Shown here piece after piece: positions 34,883 to 44,821 of a stretch of 64,000 nucleotides of DNA. The notes beneath the pieces are model-generated. The model was not told the DNA's origin, did not search any database, and saw only the letters and a list, made by a program, of their open reading frames with translations. The stretch is from Microbacterium sp. 8M. Lineage in GTDB: Bacteria > Actinomycetota > Actinomycetes > Actinomycetales > Microbacteriaceae. Position numbers and translations under genes: made by a program. How positions within the stretch are numbered: the first letter of the stretch is position 1; each line of letters begins with the position of its first letter. The stretch spans positions 686,071 through 750,070 of the forward strand of contig NZ_LR733284.1 in NCBI RefSeq assembly GCF_902506375.1, read 5' to 3'.

Positions 34883-37800
34883 TCAAGGCACGTAGGCCGT
34901 TGTGATCTCCAGAGTCGGCGGCCTGCTGCTGTCTTTCCCATAGATCAATGCGAGCAGGGAGGCGCTGGTGCTCGGCTCGGTGAAGGCGACGTTCACGATG
35001 CCACCCGAACTGGTCAGAGCATCACGGACAAGGCCGGTCAGGTCGACGACGTACTCTGACGCGGTGCTGTTGATCGCGGCGTTGCCTGCCACGGACCCGA
35101 GAGGCGGCTTCGTGGCGTAGCTGACTGACATCTCATCCCAGGGTCCGGCAATGGCCTGCAGGGCGAGAACGGTGTCGGTGCCACCGGAATCGGTCGTGTT
35201 GGCGACGAAGCGCAGCTTGGCGGAGACGACCGTCTTCCCGACCAGTCGTGACGCGTCGAAGCGAATGTACGCCTCGCGGTTGACCGTCGTGTAGACCGGG
35301 TGCATCTTGACGAACAGTCCTGCGCTGGTCCCGAAGTTGGTGGTGGCCTGGTTCGTCGCGTTGCTGACGTAGGTGTCCGCGGTGGCTTTGAGCGTATTGA
35401 GCCAGGGGTTGGTCGTCGTGAGAGCAGCTCCCGCACTGAGATACTCGCGCGTCGGCGCGGTCACGACGGCGCCGATGCGAATCGATCCGGCGGCTTTGAC
35501 CGTCACAACGCCGCCGGACGTCACGGTCGCGATCGTCGGATCGGCGGACCACCACGCGACGCTCAGTCCTCCGGGGGCCACCGGTGTCCCGTCGGGGGCC
35601 GTGACAGAGACGGTGGCCTGAACGGTGTCGCCCACGCGCGCTGTCGGCGCGGACAGCTGAACCGTGGCCTTGCCCAAGCTGAGAGGCACACCGCTCGACT
35701 TCGCGCCGGGCTGGGCGAAGAAGCGAACCTCAGACACTCCGGCGTAGGTCGACGGGTTGTTCTGGACGTCTGTCAGCAGTCTTATGAATCTCCCCTTGAC
35801 CGGGGTCATTGCGTATGTGCTCCAGCCTGAACTCGAGATGCTGGACGAGTACGTCGTGTTCCACGACACTGCGTCGTCGGAGACGGCGATGGCGAAGGTC
35901 GCACCCGGAGGGACGGGATCGGCCCAGTAGATCTGCACGGTGGCGACCTGGCTTCCGTCCGGAAGCTGATATTGCAGGCTCTGATTGCCCGACGCGACCC
36001 ACTTGGTCGCGACATCACCGTCCTTGGTCAGGGGGGCCAGTGTCGTCGAGGCGCTGGCCGTGGCATTTGCCACAGCGAGAGGGGCGACGGTGAAGTAGAT
36101 CCTGTAGCTCGCACTCGTGCCATCGCCGGCCGTGGCCGTGACTGTTGCGACTCCGGGCACCCCTGTCGCCTGGACCACGCTGACGGAGGAGCCCGAGGTC
36201 GCCGTTGCCGCGACGACCGGGACGGCACCGGCGACAACGGGACGCGTGTAGACAGGAGTGTCGGAACGGAAGTCTGAGAGATTCGAACCGTCGACGGCGA
36301 TCCCTGCAACGGAACCGCCGTTCGTCGTCGCCCAGGCACTCGTGGGTTGCGCGGGCGCAACACCCGGGCGCGCGACTCCCTCATGCAACGGGGTGAATTG
36401 CACGGTGAGCATGAGGCGGGTGATGGACGGCGCCAGGATGACGAGGTTCCGGATGCCGTCGTTCGTCGCTTGTCCTGCGGGATTCGGCGACGACCATCGC
36501 GGCGTGGACGAGGTCTGCGAAAAGGTCACGTTGCCGGGCGAGACGATTCGGGCCAGCAGCTGTCGGCCATTGCGCGTCAGCACTGCGCTCTTCCCGTCTG
36601 CGCTGATGTCGACGGTTGCCTGAGTGTGCATCGACCAGATCGCGTCGATCGGGGACGGTGAGATGATCTCGTCTTCGACGACGGCTTCGGTGCGACCGTT
36701 GATGAGCGCGACTCCGCGTTTCCACGTCGTCGCCCCGTTCGTCGCGCTTCCGGTCAGATAGGAGACGACGTAGCCCCCGGAGGGAGACGACCCCGATTGC
36801 GCAAAGGTCGAAACGGCTCCCGGAGGCTGGTCGGGGCCGCCCTTTGCGTCACTCAAGACGACCGTGTTATGACCCTCCGCACGGTTGCGGTAGTACGTCC
36901 ATCGTGCTCCATTGACACCGCCGTCGAAGTAGCCGGGAAGACTGTAGTCATCGGGACCGAGCTCGGTGGCCCACCGTTGACCGAGAGCGTCTAGGACGAA
37001 GGTGCCGGCGTCGAGCTGAGGATGCCCGTTGTTGTTCGGATTGGCCGTCTTCGTCGCGACGAAGAGTGCGTCGGGATCCGACCACGACGAGCGGAGCGTG
37101 GCCACGCTGTTCCCCGCGAATCGCGCATCGAGGGGCTGGGTTGACTTTGCGAGCGAAGTCTCGGGCTGCCCCGATCTGTACCAGAGGAAGGCGAACTGGT
37201 TGGTGGACTGGAGCTGCGCCTGTTCGTAGGCCCATTGACGCAGAACGGGCTGCGAATACTCGTCCGCCAGCACGAACAGAGCCGGCACCCCACCCGTGAC
37301 CGGCTTCGAATCGCCGAAATCGAAGACCTGACCCGTCGGCCCCTGCATGTTCACACCGAACTTCCCGGTATTCGCCATGCCGGGGAACGAGAAGACCCCC
37401 TGATCCGAGCCGGTTGAATAGCGCAGCGCTCGCCCCAGCATCACCAGGTGCTGCATCGCATAAGTCCAGTACTGGTATCCCTCGGAGAATCCGCCGTCCC
37501 CTGACAGGGCCGACATGCCTTGCTTCAGGCTGCTCATCGCCGATGTGTAGACGTCTCCCGCGAGTTGTGAGGCTCGGTCGGAGACGGCGAGGGAAGCGAG
37601 GGCGTATCCGGAGTTCGTGACGATGTTGTAGTTGCCTGCTTGGAGCGTCCAGGCGCTCTTCGCTTGATAGGCGTTCATCGCCGGGGTCAAGGATTCGCGG
37701 ATGATCGCGTCGGAGAGTGCGCTCGTGCTGGCAGGATCCCAGTACGTCAGCGCGCTGTCGTACGCGATTGCAGCAGCCTCCGCCAATGTCGCATTCGCCA

Positions 37801-38236
37801 GGTCATTCCCGCTGCTCCAGCCTGTACGCTGGACGACCGGTGACCACTCCTGCCAGAGGCGCGAAGCGTATGTCTTGTCGCCCGTGACTTGCAGCGCGAT
37901 CGACAGGGTCGTCGTCCTGTCGTTGATCGTCTGGGCGGCGGAATACACGTCTCCCGAAGCGGGAAGTCCGATGGGGGCCGTGTTCAGCAGTGCCGATGCC
38001 TTGGCCTGCGTGCGCTTCCAGAGATCGGCGGAGCGCGCATCTTTGGAAGCCCTCGCAGCCAGATCATCGAACGACGTGCGGCTCCCGAGGAGTCGTGGAT
38101 GCACGGTGGCATCGAACGTCGGCAGCGCCATTGCGCGTGTGCTGACAGGGACCGCTTCAGCTGGGCGGGGTGCGCCTTGCCAGGCGAGAGCGCCGAGGAC
38201 GAAGGAACTGGCCAGGAAGATCACCAAGAACTTCAT
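34883..38236 (-). CDS. Secreted modular heparinase II/III-like polysaccharide lyase
   Basis: 1117 residues with a Sec signal peptide (MKFLVIFLASSFVLGALAW..., cleavage after about AEA, residue 28). Residues ~40-330 are an alginate-lyase/heparinase alpha-barrel (AGNYNIVTNSGYALASLA, GGFSEGYQYWTYAMQHL). Residues ~370-640 form a heparinase II/III C-terminal beta domain (ATLRSSWSDPDALFVATKT, GHPQLDAGTFVLDALGQRW). Then come an F5/8 discoidin-like carbohydrate-binding domain (~740-870), an Ig-like domain and a C-terminal DNRLRE/CBM96-like domain (TADTYVSNATNQATTNFGTS). It likely cuts uronate-containing polysaccharide, perhaps the polymer made by the adjacent operon, for release or turnover. It has no anchor, so it is secreted. 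Confidence 0.85.
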   Translation of the reverse strand: MKFLVIFLASSFVLGALAWQGAPRPAEAVPVSTRAMALPTFDATVHPRLLGSRTSFDDLAARASKDARSADLWKRTQAKASALLNTAPIGLPASGDVYSAAQTINDRTTTLSIALQVTGDKTYASRLWQEWSPVVQRTGWSSGNDLANATLAEAAAIAYDSALTYWDPASTSALSDAIIRESLTPAMNAYQAKSAWTLQAGNYNIVTNSGYALASLAVSDRASQLAGDVYTSAMSSLKQGMSALSGDGGFSEGYQYWTYAMQHLVMLGRALRYSTGSDQGVFSFPGMANTGKFGVNMQGPTGQVFDFGDSKPVTGGVPALFVLADEYSQPVLRQWAYEQAQLQSTNQFAFLWYRSGQPETSLAKSTQPLDARFAGNSVATLRSSWSDPDALFVATKTANPNNNGHPQLDAGTFVLDALGQRWATELGPDDYSLPGYFDGGVNGARWTYYRNRAEGHNTVVLSDAKGGPDQPPGAVSTFAQSGSSPSGGYVVSYLTGSATNGATTWKRGVALINGRTEAVVEDEIISPSPIDAIWSMHTQATVDISADGKSAVLTRNGRQLLARIVSPGNVTFSQTSSTPRWSSPNPAGQATNDGIRNLVILAPSITRLMLTVQFTPLHEGVARPGVAPAQPTSAWATTNGGSVAGIAVDGSNLSDFRSDTPVYTRPVVAGAVPVVAATATSGSSVSVVQATGVPGVATVTATAGDGTSASYRIYFTVAPLAVANATASASTTLAPLTKDGDVATKWVASGNQSLQYQLPDGSQVATVQIYWADPVPPGATFAIAVSDDAVSWNTTYSSSISSSGWSTYAMTPVKGRFIRLLTDVQNNPSTYAGVSEVRFFAQPGAKSSGVPLSLGKATVQLSAPTARVGDTVQATVSVTAPDGTPVAPGGLSVAWWSADPTIATVTSGGVVTVKAAGSIRIGAVVTAPTREYLSAGAALTTTNPWLNTLKATADTYVSNATNQATTNFGTSAGLFVKMHPVYTTVNREAYIRFDASRLVGKTVVSAKLRFVANTTDSGGTDTVLALQAIAGPWDEMSVSYATKPPLGSVAGNAAINSTASEYVVDLTGLVRDALTSSGGIVNVAFTEPSTSASLLALIYGKDSSRPPTLEITTAYVP

Positions 38237-38500
38237 CAGCTTTCCCTTGCTTCAGCGGAAGCCACGGCCGTCGCGTCGGGATGTCGACGGACAGCGGCGC
38301 GTCACGGGGCGGGAAGTAAATCGGCCTCGATGATCGCCAGTATATCGGTGATGCAGAGCCTTATCGAGCGATCTGCCCAAAGGGTCGCATGTCTTCAGCG
38401 GACGCGCAGATGGGCCGTCTCGATCGAACCCGACCAGCATGGCTGCGCCCTCCAGAGCGAGAGACCGCCCGGACGAAACCTGGGCTCAGGCATCCGATCG

Positions 38501-39436
38501 CTAACGCTTGTACTCGAGGACATCGTTGCCGACGACGGCACGAAGATAGCCGATTCCTCGGAGCATGGTGCGATACCCGCGCGCGGCTCGACGCGACCGA
38601 TTGGGGTTGAGCCCGGTCACCATCCCAAGCGTTCCGCCGGCAATACGTAGCGCGCCAGCGAAGACGATCGATAGTCGGCGAATGGAAGAGCCCGGGCGGC
38701 CTGCGCCACGATCGGGCCGGAGGAGGGCTACGCGACCGTGGGTGTTTCCGCCGCGGATCGCACGTGTGCGGATCCACTGCGCCGTGCACCGGGAAGAGGG
38801 TACTGTCTCCGATACCCAGGCCTCGCTCGCCCAGACGATGACGTTGCCGGCGCTTGTGAATTGACTGGAAAGAAAGATGTCGGAGCCCCCGGACTCGCTG
38901 AAACGATCATCGAAACGAGGGGCAGTGCTAGCGTCGAGGGCGCTTCGGCGGATCGCCAGGTTGTTCGTCGCTGCTTCCTTCACGCGCGTACCGTCTGCTA
39001 TCCGCGGCGACGAGAAGAAGTCGCCGAGTTCTGCCCAGCGGGGAATCCGAACCTCGTAGTCCGAGCGCACCGGGCCGGAGACGGCGTCGGCCTGCGCATT
39101 CAGAATCGGACGAATGATCTCGTCGAGCCACTCCGAATCGACGACTTCGTCGTCGTCGATGAAGCAGACGATGTCGTAGTCCTTGGACTCGTCCAGACCA
39201 CGATTTCGTGCCGCCGCAATGCCGGGTCGAGGCTCGCAGACCCCGCGAACGGGAAAGTCGAATTCACCCCGGTGCTCGTTGACCGCCCGTGCCGAATGCC
39301 CGGCGGCATCGTTGTCGACCACGATGACCTCGAATGCGTGCCCTGAACGGAGTTCGTTCAGCGACCGCAGGGTCTGGAACAGCAGCCTTTCACGTCGATA
39401 TGTCGCGAGGAGAATGGCGATGGTCGGGCTTGTCAT
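38501..39436 (-). CDS. GT2 glycosyltransferase
   Basis: 311 residues, GT-A fold: IAILLATYRRERLLFQTLRS, EVIVVDNDAAGHS, the metal-binding VCFIDDDEVV and NNLAIRRSALDA with SESGGSDIFLSSQF as acceptor-side motif. ATG 39436 (MTSPTIAILLATY) is the family start; about 59 codons of open frame upstream lack similarity. The 264 bp to the lyase gene and 224 bp to the sugar transferase gene hold no gene I can see. Sugar and acceptor unknown. Confidence 0.87.
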   Translation of the reverse strand: MTSPTIAILLATYRRERLLFQTLRSLNELRSGHAFEVIVVDNDAAGHSARAVNEHRGEFDFPVRGVCEPRPGIAAARNRGLDESKDYDIVCFIDDDEVVDSEWLDEIIRPILNAQADAVSGPVRSDYEVRIPRWAELGDFFSSPRIADGTRVKEAATNNLAIRRSALDASTAPRFDDRFSESGGSDIFLSSQFTSAGNVIVWASEAWVSETVPSSRCTAQWIRTRAIRGGNTHGRVALLRPDRGAGRPGSSIRRLSIVFAGALRIAGGTLGMVTGLNPNRSRRAARGYRTMLRGIGYLRAVVGNDVLEYKR

Positions 39437-39660
39437 GGAACGGCGCCTCTGGACGTCGTGACGGCCACGGCTGTCGGTCTGTGAGTTCGAGCGAGGCGGC
39501 ATCACTGTCCTTCGGTGATGTGGAGGGCTTCGGCGATGCGATTGAAAAACGCGAGTGACAGTAGTGCCTCCACAGAAGCCTTTCCTCAGGTGACGAGATG
39601 GGCAGAGGTGCATGGCGGACCGAGGCTCAGGCGCATATTCGACGCCGAGATGTCAGCCGG

Positions 39661-41142
39661 TCAAGCTGCGGTCTCTCCCGGCGCGAGCACCACCTTCACC
39701 GTCTTGAACAGGATCAGCATGTCATTGGCCAACGACCAGTTTTCCACATAGGAGAGATCGAGACGGACCGACTCCTCCCATGACAGCGTGGAGCGCCCGC
39801 CGACCTGCCACGGGCCCGTGATGCCGGGCTTCATCAGGAAGCGACGGTGCACGTGCTCCGCGTACTTCTCCACTTCCGCGGGGAGCGGCGGGCGCGGACC
39901 GATGAGAGACATGTTTCCGGCGAAGACGTTGAACAGCTGCGGCAGCTCGTCGAGGCTGAACTTCCGCATGACGCGGCCGACCTTCGTGATCCTGGGATCG
40001 TCGCGCATCTTGAACAGCACCTCGTTGCCCAGCTCTGCCTGACGGGCCCGAAGCATTTCGAGCTGATCCTCGGCGCCCTGAACCATCGAGCGGAACTTGA
40101 GCATGCGGAAATGCTTGCCGTTGCGCCCCACGCGCTCCTGATAGAACAGAGCGGGCCCGGGGGAGGTGAGGCGCACGATCAGCGCCAGCACGAGCAGCAG
40201 CGGGCTCAACACGACGATGCCGATGCCGCTGGCGACGAGATCGACAGCACGCTTCGTGAAGCGCTGACCCTGGCTGAACGTCGGCGTCTCGACGTGGATG
40301 AGAGGCAGTCCGGCGACGGGCCGCACATGCATGCGGGGGCCGGCGATGTCCATGATTCCCGGTGCCAGCACGAGGTGCTGCCGTCCGGCTTCGAGCCCCC
40401 ACGAGATGCGCTTGACCTCGGTCGCGGAGAGGTCGTCGGCCGAAGCGATGACGACGGTGTCGGCGCCGTGCTTGTGCATCGCGTCGATGACCGTGCTGAA
40501 GGTGCCGACGATCGGCACCTCGGTGCCGAGGAGGAAGGCCTCGCCGTCGGTGGACGGCACACAGGCGCCGACCGGCGTGAAGCCGGCGCCGGGCGCGCTC
40601 TTCAACTCGTGCGCGAGATTCGCGACAGAGGCCCGGGACCCGACGAGCAGCGCGTGCGCGGAGTACGCGCCGACAGCCCGGCGGTGCAGCAGCCAACGAC
40701 GCCACACTGCCCGGGACAGCAGCAGAGCGGCCAGACCGATCGGGAGAGTGAGGAGGAAGTACCCGCGGGCGAGGTCCACCTTCGCCAGGTACGCCACGAT
40801 GGCGATGAAGCCGAACAACCGGAAGCTGCCGCCGATGACCCGCAAGTACTCGGTCCAGCCGGTGCCGAGGATGCGATGACTGCGGGAGTCGTTGAGTCCG
40901 AGCGTCCACGTCCACAAAGCGGTGATGGCACCGGAGACCAGCCAGTACGGAAGATCCTCACTGAGTCGCGCTCCGAGGCCGAGCCAGAAGTACTGCGTGA
41001 CGAAGACCGTCGCCGCGACCACGAGGAGGTCGCTGATCAGCAGGTTCGTGGAGATGCTCTGACGCCAGCTCCGAGTTGAAACAGAACGGACGGCGTTGCC
41101 CGCAGTTGCAGCGTTCGCAATATCCGCCGTCGCAGCCACCAT
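39661..41142 (-). CDS. Polyprenyl glycosylphosphotransferase (WcaJ/CpsE-like initiating enzyme)
   Basis: 493 residues. Four N-terminal membrane segments and a CoA-binding-like middle domain (ALLVGSRASVANLAHEL) precede the catalytic bacterial sugar transferase domain: FTKRAVDLVASGIGIVVLSPLL, YQERVGRNGKHFRMLKFRSM, RKFSLDELPQLFNVFAGNMS, LIGPRPPLPAEVE and KPGITGPWQV. It transfers hexose-1-phosphate to undecaprenyl phosphate and so starts the repeat unit. ATG 41142 has GGGGGAA six bases upstream; ATG 41157 is an alternative. It is the only initiating enzyme in the window. Confidence 0.92.
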   Translation of the reverse strand: MVAATADIANAATAGNAVRSVSTRSWRQSISTNLLISDLLVVAATVFVTQYFWLGLGARLSEDLPYWLVSGAITALWTWTLGLNDSRSHRILGTGWTEYLRVIGGSFRLFGFIAIVAYLAKVDLARGYFLLTLPIGLAALLLSRAVWRRWLLHRRAVGAYSAHALLVGSRASVANLAHELKSAPGAGFTPVGACVPSTDGEAFLLGTEVPIVGTFSTVIDAMHKHGADTVVIASADDLSATEVKRISWGLEAGRQHLVLAPGIMDIAGPRMHVRPVAGLPLIHVETPTFSQGQRFTKRAVDLVASGIGIVVLSPLLLVLALIVRLTSPGPALFYQERVGRNGKHFRMLKFRSMVQGAEDQLEMLRARQAELGNEVLFKMRDDPRITKVGRVMRKFSLDELPQLFNVFAGNMSLIGPRPPLPAEVEKYAEHVHRRFLMKPGITGPWQVGGRSTLSWEESVRLDLSYVENWSLANDMLILFKTVKVVLAPGETAA

Positions 41143-41467
41143 TGTTTCCCCCAGCATCAGCAAAAGACCCCTCGGCCCCCAAGCCGCCGGTGGCCCGTGC
41201 GAGCAGGTCACGGAGTGGTGTTGACAGCATACGGCAGGCAAATTCCCAGGAAAATGCGGCGAGGGATTCTGTCGTCTTTTGGCCGGGGTCGGGTCGCGCA
41301 ACGCTCGCTGACGCCGCGTGGTCTTCCATCGTGCGCGGTGGCGTGCGGCGAGCATTTCGCGACCGGTCCCTACCGGGTCCGTGCCTCCTGACGTAGTCTG
41401 CCCGTAGCGGCCTGTGGGAGGTCGCGGCGCCTGTGGGAGGCGCCTGGGGTGCCAGGGGAGGCACGGG
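41143..41467. other. Divergent intergenic region
   Basis: 325 bases between the divergent sugar-transferase and GT4 genes; no gene seen. It should hold both promoters. A small hairpin GGCGCC-TGTGGGA-GGCGCC lies at 41429-41447 next to a repeated GCCTGTGGGAGG, just upstream of the GT4 start. Confidence 0.5.
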
Positions 41468-42673
41468 GTGAGCGACGCCGCTCGACCGCTGCGCGCGGTC
41501 GAATCATGGGACGCGATCGATGATCGTGCGGAGCCTGACGCCTGGAAAGCAGGGCTCCTCGCCCGCGCGGAGCATACGGTGCCCGCCGGCGGATGGCAGG
41601 CGGGCCGTTCGGATGGCGTCCGTCGCATCTACGTCGCGGCAGACCGCACGGTCCTCGGCGGCAGCGAACTGATGCTGCTGCGGATCACGGCCGTTCTGCA
41701 CGACATCGGCGTCGACGTCACCGCTGTCGTGCCGGCGCCGTCGCCGGTGCTGGTCGAGGCCGTGCGCGCGGGGCTCCCGGTGATCGCTCTGCCCGCTCGC
41801 AATCGGCTCGAGTGGATGTACGCGCTTCGGCGGTGGGACCGCACGCGCCCTGCGGGCCTGCTGTGGTGCAACGGACTCGTGTCGTCGGCCGCCACGCTGG
41901 CGCGCACCGATCGGCTGGTGCATCTGCATCGGCGCCCCCACGGCTGGCGCAGCCTTCTGGTGCGGCTCGTTCGACGCGGCGCGGTGACCACACTCGTGCC
42001 CTCATGCGCCATGCTCGACGCCGTGCCCGACGCTCTGGTGCTGCCGGACTGGACCGATCGGGTCCGCCGAGCGGACCCGGTGCCCGACAAGGACGGCCGG
42101 ATCCGCATCGGATTCCTCGGATCGCTCGGTCTCGACAGCGGTGTGCACGTCCTCGCGGAAGCCGTCGAACACCTTGAAGAGTGCATGCCCGGCCGATACC
42201 GGCTGGTGCTCGGCGGCGAACCCATGTCGGTGCCGGAGGAGGATCTGGCGGCGATGGAGGACGCCCTCGGCCCCGTTGCGCACCTGACGCACCGCACCGG
42301 CTGGATCGACGCCGATGACCTGTTCACCGCCATCGATCTGCTCGTGGTGCCCTCGGTCGTCGAGGAGTCGTTCGGGCTCGCCGCGGCCGAGGCGATGGCC
42401 GCGCGCATGCCGGTGATCGTGAGCGATGCCGGAGCGCTGCCCGAGGTCGTGGGTCCACGGGGTGAGATCGTTCCCGCCGGGGATCCCATCGCGCTCGCCG
42501 AGCGTATCGCCGACCTGACGGCCGGGTCCGACAGCACGCATCGCGGGGCGCTCTTCGAGCGCTGGTTCGCCGAGTACTCGCCGGCGGCGGGTACGGCGCG
42601 GATGCGCGCTCTGGTCGACGCGCTGGGCGTGCGCACCAGAGACCCGATGCGGTCCGTCCCGCCGCCCCAGTGA
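41468..42673 (+). CDS. GT4 glycosyltransferase
   Basis: 401 residues, GT-B. After a ~60-residue lead the fold starts at RRIYVAADRTVLGGSELMLL, a typical GGSE loop; the donor domain has RIRIGFLGSLGLDSGVHVLA, RLVLGGEPMS, and the EX7E motif in VEESFGLAAAEAMAARMPVI. GTG 41468 follows GGGAGG. It is transcribed away from the initiating sugar transferase and may add the second sugar. No gene is visible in the 216 bases up to the AraC gene. Confidence 0.87.
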   Translation: MSDAARPLRAVESWDAIDDRAEPDAWKAGLLARAEHTVPAGGWQAGRSDGVRRIYVAADRTVLGGSELMLLRITAVLHDIGVDVTAVVPAPSPVLVEAVRAGLPVIALPARNRLEWMYALRRWDRTRPAGLLWCNGLVSSAATLARTDRLVHLHRRPHGWRSLLVRLVRRGAVTTLVPSCAMLDAVPDALVLPDWTDRVRRADPVPDKDGRIRIGFLGSLGLDSGVHVLAEAVEHLEECMPGRYRLVLGGEPMSVPEEDLAAMEDALGPVAHLTHRTGWIDADDLFTAIDLLVVPSVVEESFGLAAAEAMAARMPVIVSDAGALPEVVGPRGEIVPAGDPIALAERIADLTAGSDSTHRGALFERWFAEYSPAAGTARMRALVDALGVRTRDPMRSVPPPQ

Positions 42674-42889
42674 CGAGGTCAGGTCCCCAATCCTGACGCC
42701 CCGCGCGGCCGGACCGCCGTGGGGAGCACGGATGGCGGGGAGGAGCTCAGCGTTCCCCTGTCAGGAGCGGGGCTCAACCCGCTGACGTCACTTTTCCGTC
42801 CGGACTGACCCGTTCTCCTACGTGGGGATGAATCTGGGAGCGCAGCACCGGCATGTGACCTCGGTACGAGAAGTGCATGGGGATCGTCC

Positions 42890-43843
42890 TTGACCGGTTC
42901 GCTGGAGGCGTGCGATCTCGGGGCTGTGACCGTTGCCGTGCATCGGCACGGGCGCCGGTCGGTCCGCTCGATCGCGGTCGGGCGGGGCCGTGTGGTGTTC
43001 TTCGTGAGCCATGACGGCGTCGTCGATGTGTCCCTCGAAGGGCGTCGGATCACCGCCGTCGGCGGGCAGGGCGTTGTGGTGACCGGCCCGTCGTTGGCGA
43101 GGATCTCGGCGGCAGACGGTGCACAGAGCACGGTGATCGATGCTCCGAGCGTCGCGCTCTCGGCAACGCCGATACCGCACCGCGCCTTGCTGCTCATCGA
43201 GAGCTCGACGGTGGTTCGTCCGGCGAACGACTTCGTGCGCGCGCTGCTCGCCGGCCGTCATGCCGTTCCTCAGCGTGCCCGTGCGCACCTCGAGTCGGCC
43301 CTGGTCGCCCTGGTCGATGCGGCGATAACGTCGAGCGCGGCCGAGAAGGTCCAGGCCTCATCCTCGCTCGATAGGGCGTTGTCCCTCATCGAGAAGCGGT
43401 ACTCAGACCCCGCCCTGTCGGCCCAGGCGATCGCAGACGACGTCAACGTCTCCCTGCGTCAGCTCGAGCGCGATTTCGCCGCGTTGGGGCGAACGATCCG
43501 GCAGGAGATACGGCGCATGCGGGTGCTCAAGGCGGTGGCGTTGTTGCGGGATCCTGCTGCGGCGCGTCTGAGCGTGTCGTCGATCGCCGAGCAGGTCGGT
43601 CTCAGCAACGGGTCGAGCCTGGCGCGGGCGATGGCTGCGGAAGGCCTCGCCTCGCCCCGGCAGCATCGTGCCACGGGAAGCCGCGGGCGACTCGAGACAA
43701 ATACCCCGCGCGACTCGATTTCACACCGCAATCGCCACAATCGGCCGCTTCGCCGGTTGTCATCGCCGGAGTCGCTTTACATGGCTGAGGCCGCGACGCC
43801 TCCCGAATCCCGGGCAGACACATCCGCGGTGTCCCGAATCTAA
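42890..43843 (+). CDS. AraC-family regulator 1
   Basis: 317 residues. Residues ~1-150 form an unrecognised beta-rich sensing half; residues ~165-255 form the two helix-turn-helix units of AraC proteins (SLIEKRYSDPALSAQAIADD, VSLRQLERDFAALGRTIRQE, and SVSSIAEQVGLSNGSSLARA). The last ~55 residues are basic and low in conservation. The only usable start is TTG 42890, or a later GTG at about 42922. The Tat-protein gene begins 22 bases after its stop, so the two are probably cotranscribed and it may control that gene. Confidence 0.75.
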   Translation: MTGSLEACDLGAVTVAVHRHGRRSVRSIAVGRGRVVFFVSHDGVVDVSLEGRRITAVGGQGVVVTGPSLARISAADGAQSTVIDAPSVALSATPIPHRALLLIESSTVVRPANDFVRALLAGRHAVPQRARAHLESALVALVDAAITSSAAEKVQASSSLDRALSLIEKRYSDPALSAQAIADDVNVSLRQLERDFAALGRTIRQEIRRMRVLKAVALLRDPAAARLSVSSIAEQVGLSNGSSLARAMAAEGLASPRQHRATGSRGRLETNTPRDSISHRNRHNRPLRRLSSPESLYMAEAATPPESRADTSAVSRI

Positions 43844-43865
43844 GGCATCAGGAAGAGCGAAGACA

Positions 43866-44462
43866 ATGACGCAGAGCAGTTTCACCCGAGATGTACCACG
43901 GCGCACGATCGTCAAGGGGGCGGCGTGGTCGTTGCCGGTGGTCGCCGCCGCGATCGCGGTACCCGCACACGCAGCGTCCACCAGTCCTGCCTCGCAGGCG
44001 CAGCTGTCAGCCCAGGTCGGCGGCTCGATCACGGCGGACGACAACGCCAAGACGGCGACGGGCACGCTCAACGGCGGCGTGGTGATCTCGAACGTCAAGA
44101 ACGGGCCGTGGGAGACCGGAGCGCTGACCGGGAAGTACATCGGCTCCGGCCAGTGGACGAGCTTCGCGATCACCAAGCCCGACGGTCAGCCCTTCGCGAC
44201 CGGTGAGACGATCGTCGCCGGCGGCGTGACGTGGACCGTCACGCAGGTCGTGACCGACGCGGACGGCACGTGGGAGATCGACTTCGCGGGCCCCTCGCAG
44301 TCGGTCAGCGCCGACACCGTCTTCTCCCTGCCCCCGGCGGTCTTCTCCGGCGCTTGGACGGGCACTCCGACGACCAGGAATCCTGTCGCGGGCACCGTCT
44401 CGGTCGCCGCCGCCAACATCAACAACGGCGTGACCGTCAGCGGAGCAGTCAGCCACCCCTGA
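43866..44462 (+). CDS. Tat-exported hypothetical protein 1
   Basis: 198 residues. The N-terminus has a twin-arginine signal (PRRTIVKGAAWSLPVVAAAI, then AVPAHA and a cleavage site at about residue 38). The mature part is beta-rich, Thr/Gly/Val-rich, without cysteines or a membrane anchor, and I do not recognise a domain. GGAAGAGCGAAGACA precedes ATG 43866. Tat signals of almost identical sequence occur on the proteins at 45983 and 47466. Its last 40 bases are copied at 49120-49159. The role is likely extracellular; nothing more can be said. Confidence 0.8.
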   Translation: MTQSSFTRDVPRRTIVKGAAWSLPVVAAAIAVPAHAASTSPASQAQLSAQVGGSITADDNAKTATGTLNGGVVISNVKNGPWETGALTGKYIGSGQWTSFAITKPDGQPFATGETIVAGGVTWTVTQVVTDADGTWEIDFAGPSQSVSADTVFSLPPAVFSGAWTGTPTTRNPVAGTVSVAAANINNGVTVSGAVSHP

Positions 44463-44610
44463 CGGCCCGAGGCGTGGCGAAACCGTGAGACCGCACGGCC
44501 GGCGTCACATCCTCGGTCTGCCGCACTCCTTCTCTACAGGGCGATGCAGGGTTCCTCCCCGGCCCTTGCGTAACCCCTGCGTCCTCCCTCCCAAGGTGGG
44601 AGAACGCGAC

Positions 44611-44640
44611 GGCCGTACCGGGTCGACGCCCGGTACGGCC
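44611..44640. terminator. Perfect hairpin downstream of Tat protein 1
   Basis: GGCCGTACCGGG and CCCGGTACGGCC are exact reverse complements around a six-base loop, and the following bases are TCGTCCTT. It probably ends the AraC1-Tat1 transcript and, on the other strand, that of AraC2. The rest of 44463-44821 (359 bp) shows no gene. Confidence 0.8.
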
Positions 44641-44821
44641 TCGTCCTTGCGCCTATGCCGGCGCCATCCACTGGCTCACGATGTCCCTCCCTCGGGAAGG
44701 CGCGGCGGCGTGTTGCGCCAGATCCAGGGGACTATTCGCGTGGATGCGCCGCGTCAGCTGCTGGCGTCGTCGTGGGGCGGGTGCGAGTTCTCGATCAATC
44801 GCGCCGCTTCTGCGATCGGCG

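Noticed and set aside
41221..41249. TTGACA as -35 box of a plus-strand promoter
   Set aside because: The hexamer is exact but no acceptable -10 box follows at 16-19 bases.
42890..43843. AraC gene 1 as a frameshifted pseudogene because of its odd C-terminal tail
   Set aside because: The helix-turn-helix units are intact and the frame runs to a stop 22 bases before the next gene; a poor tail alone is not enough.
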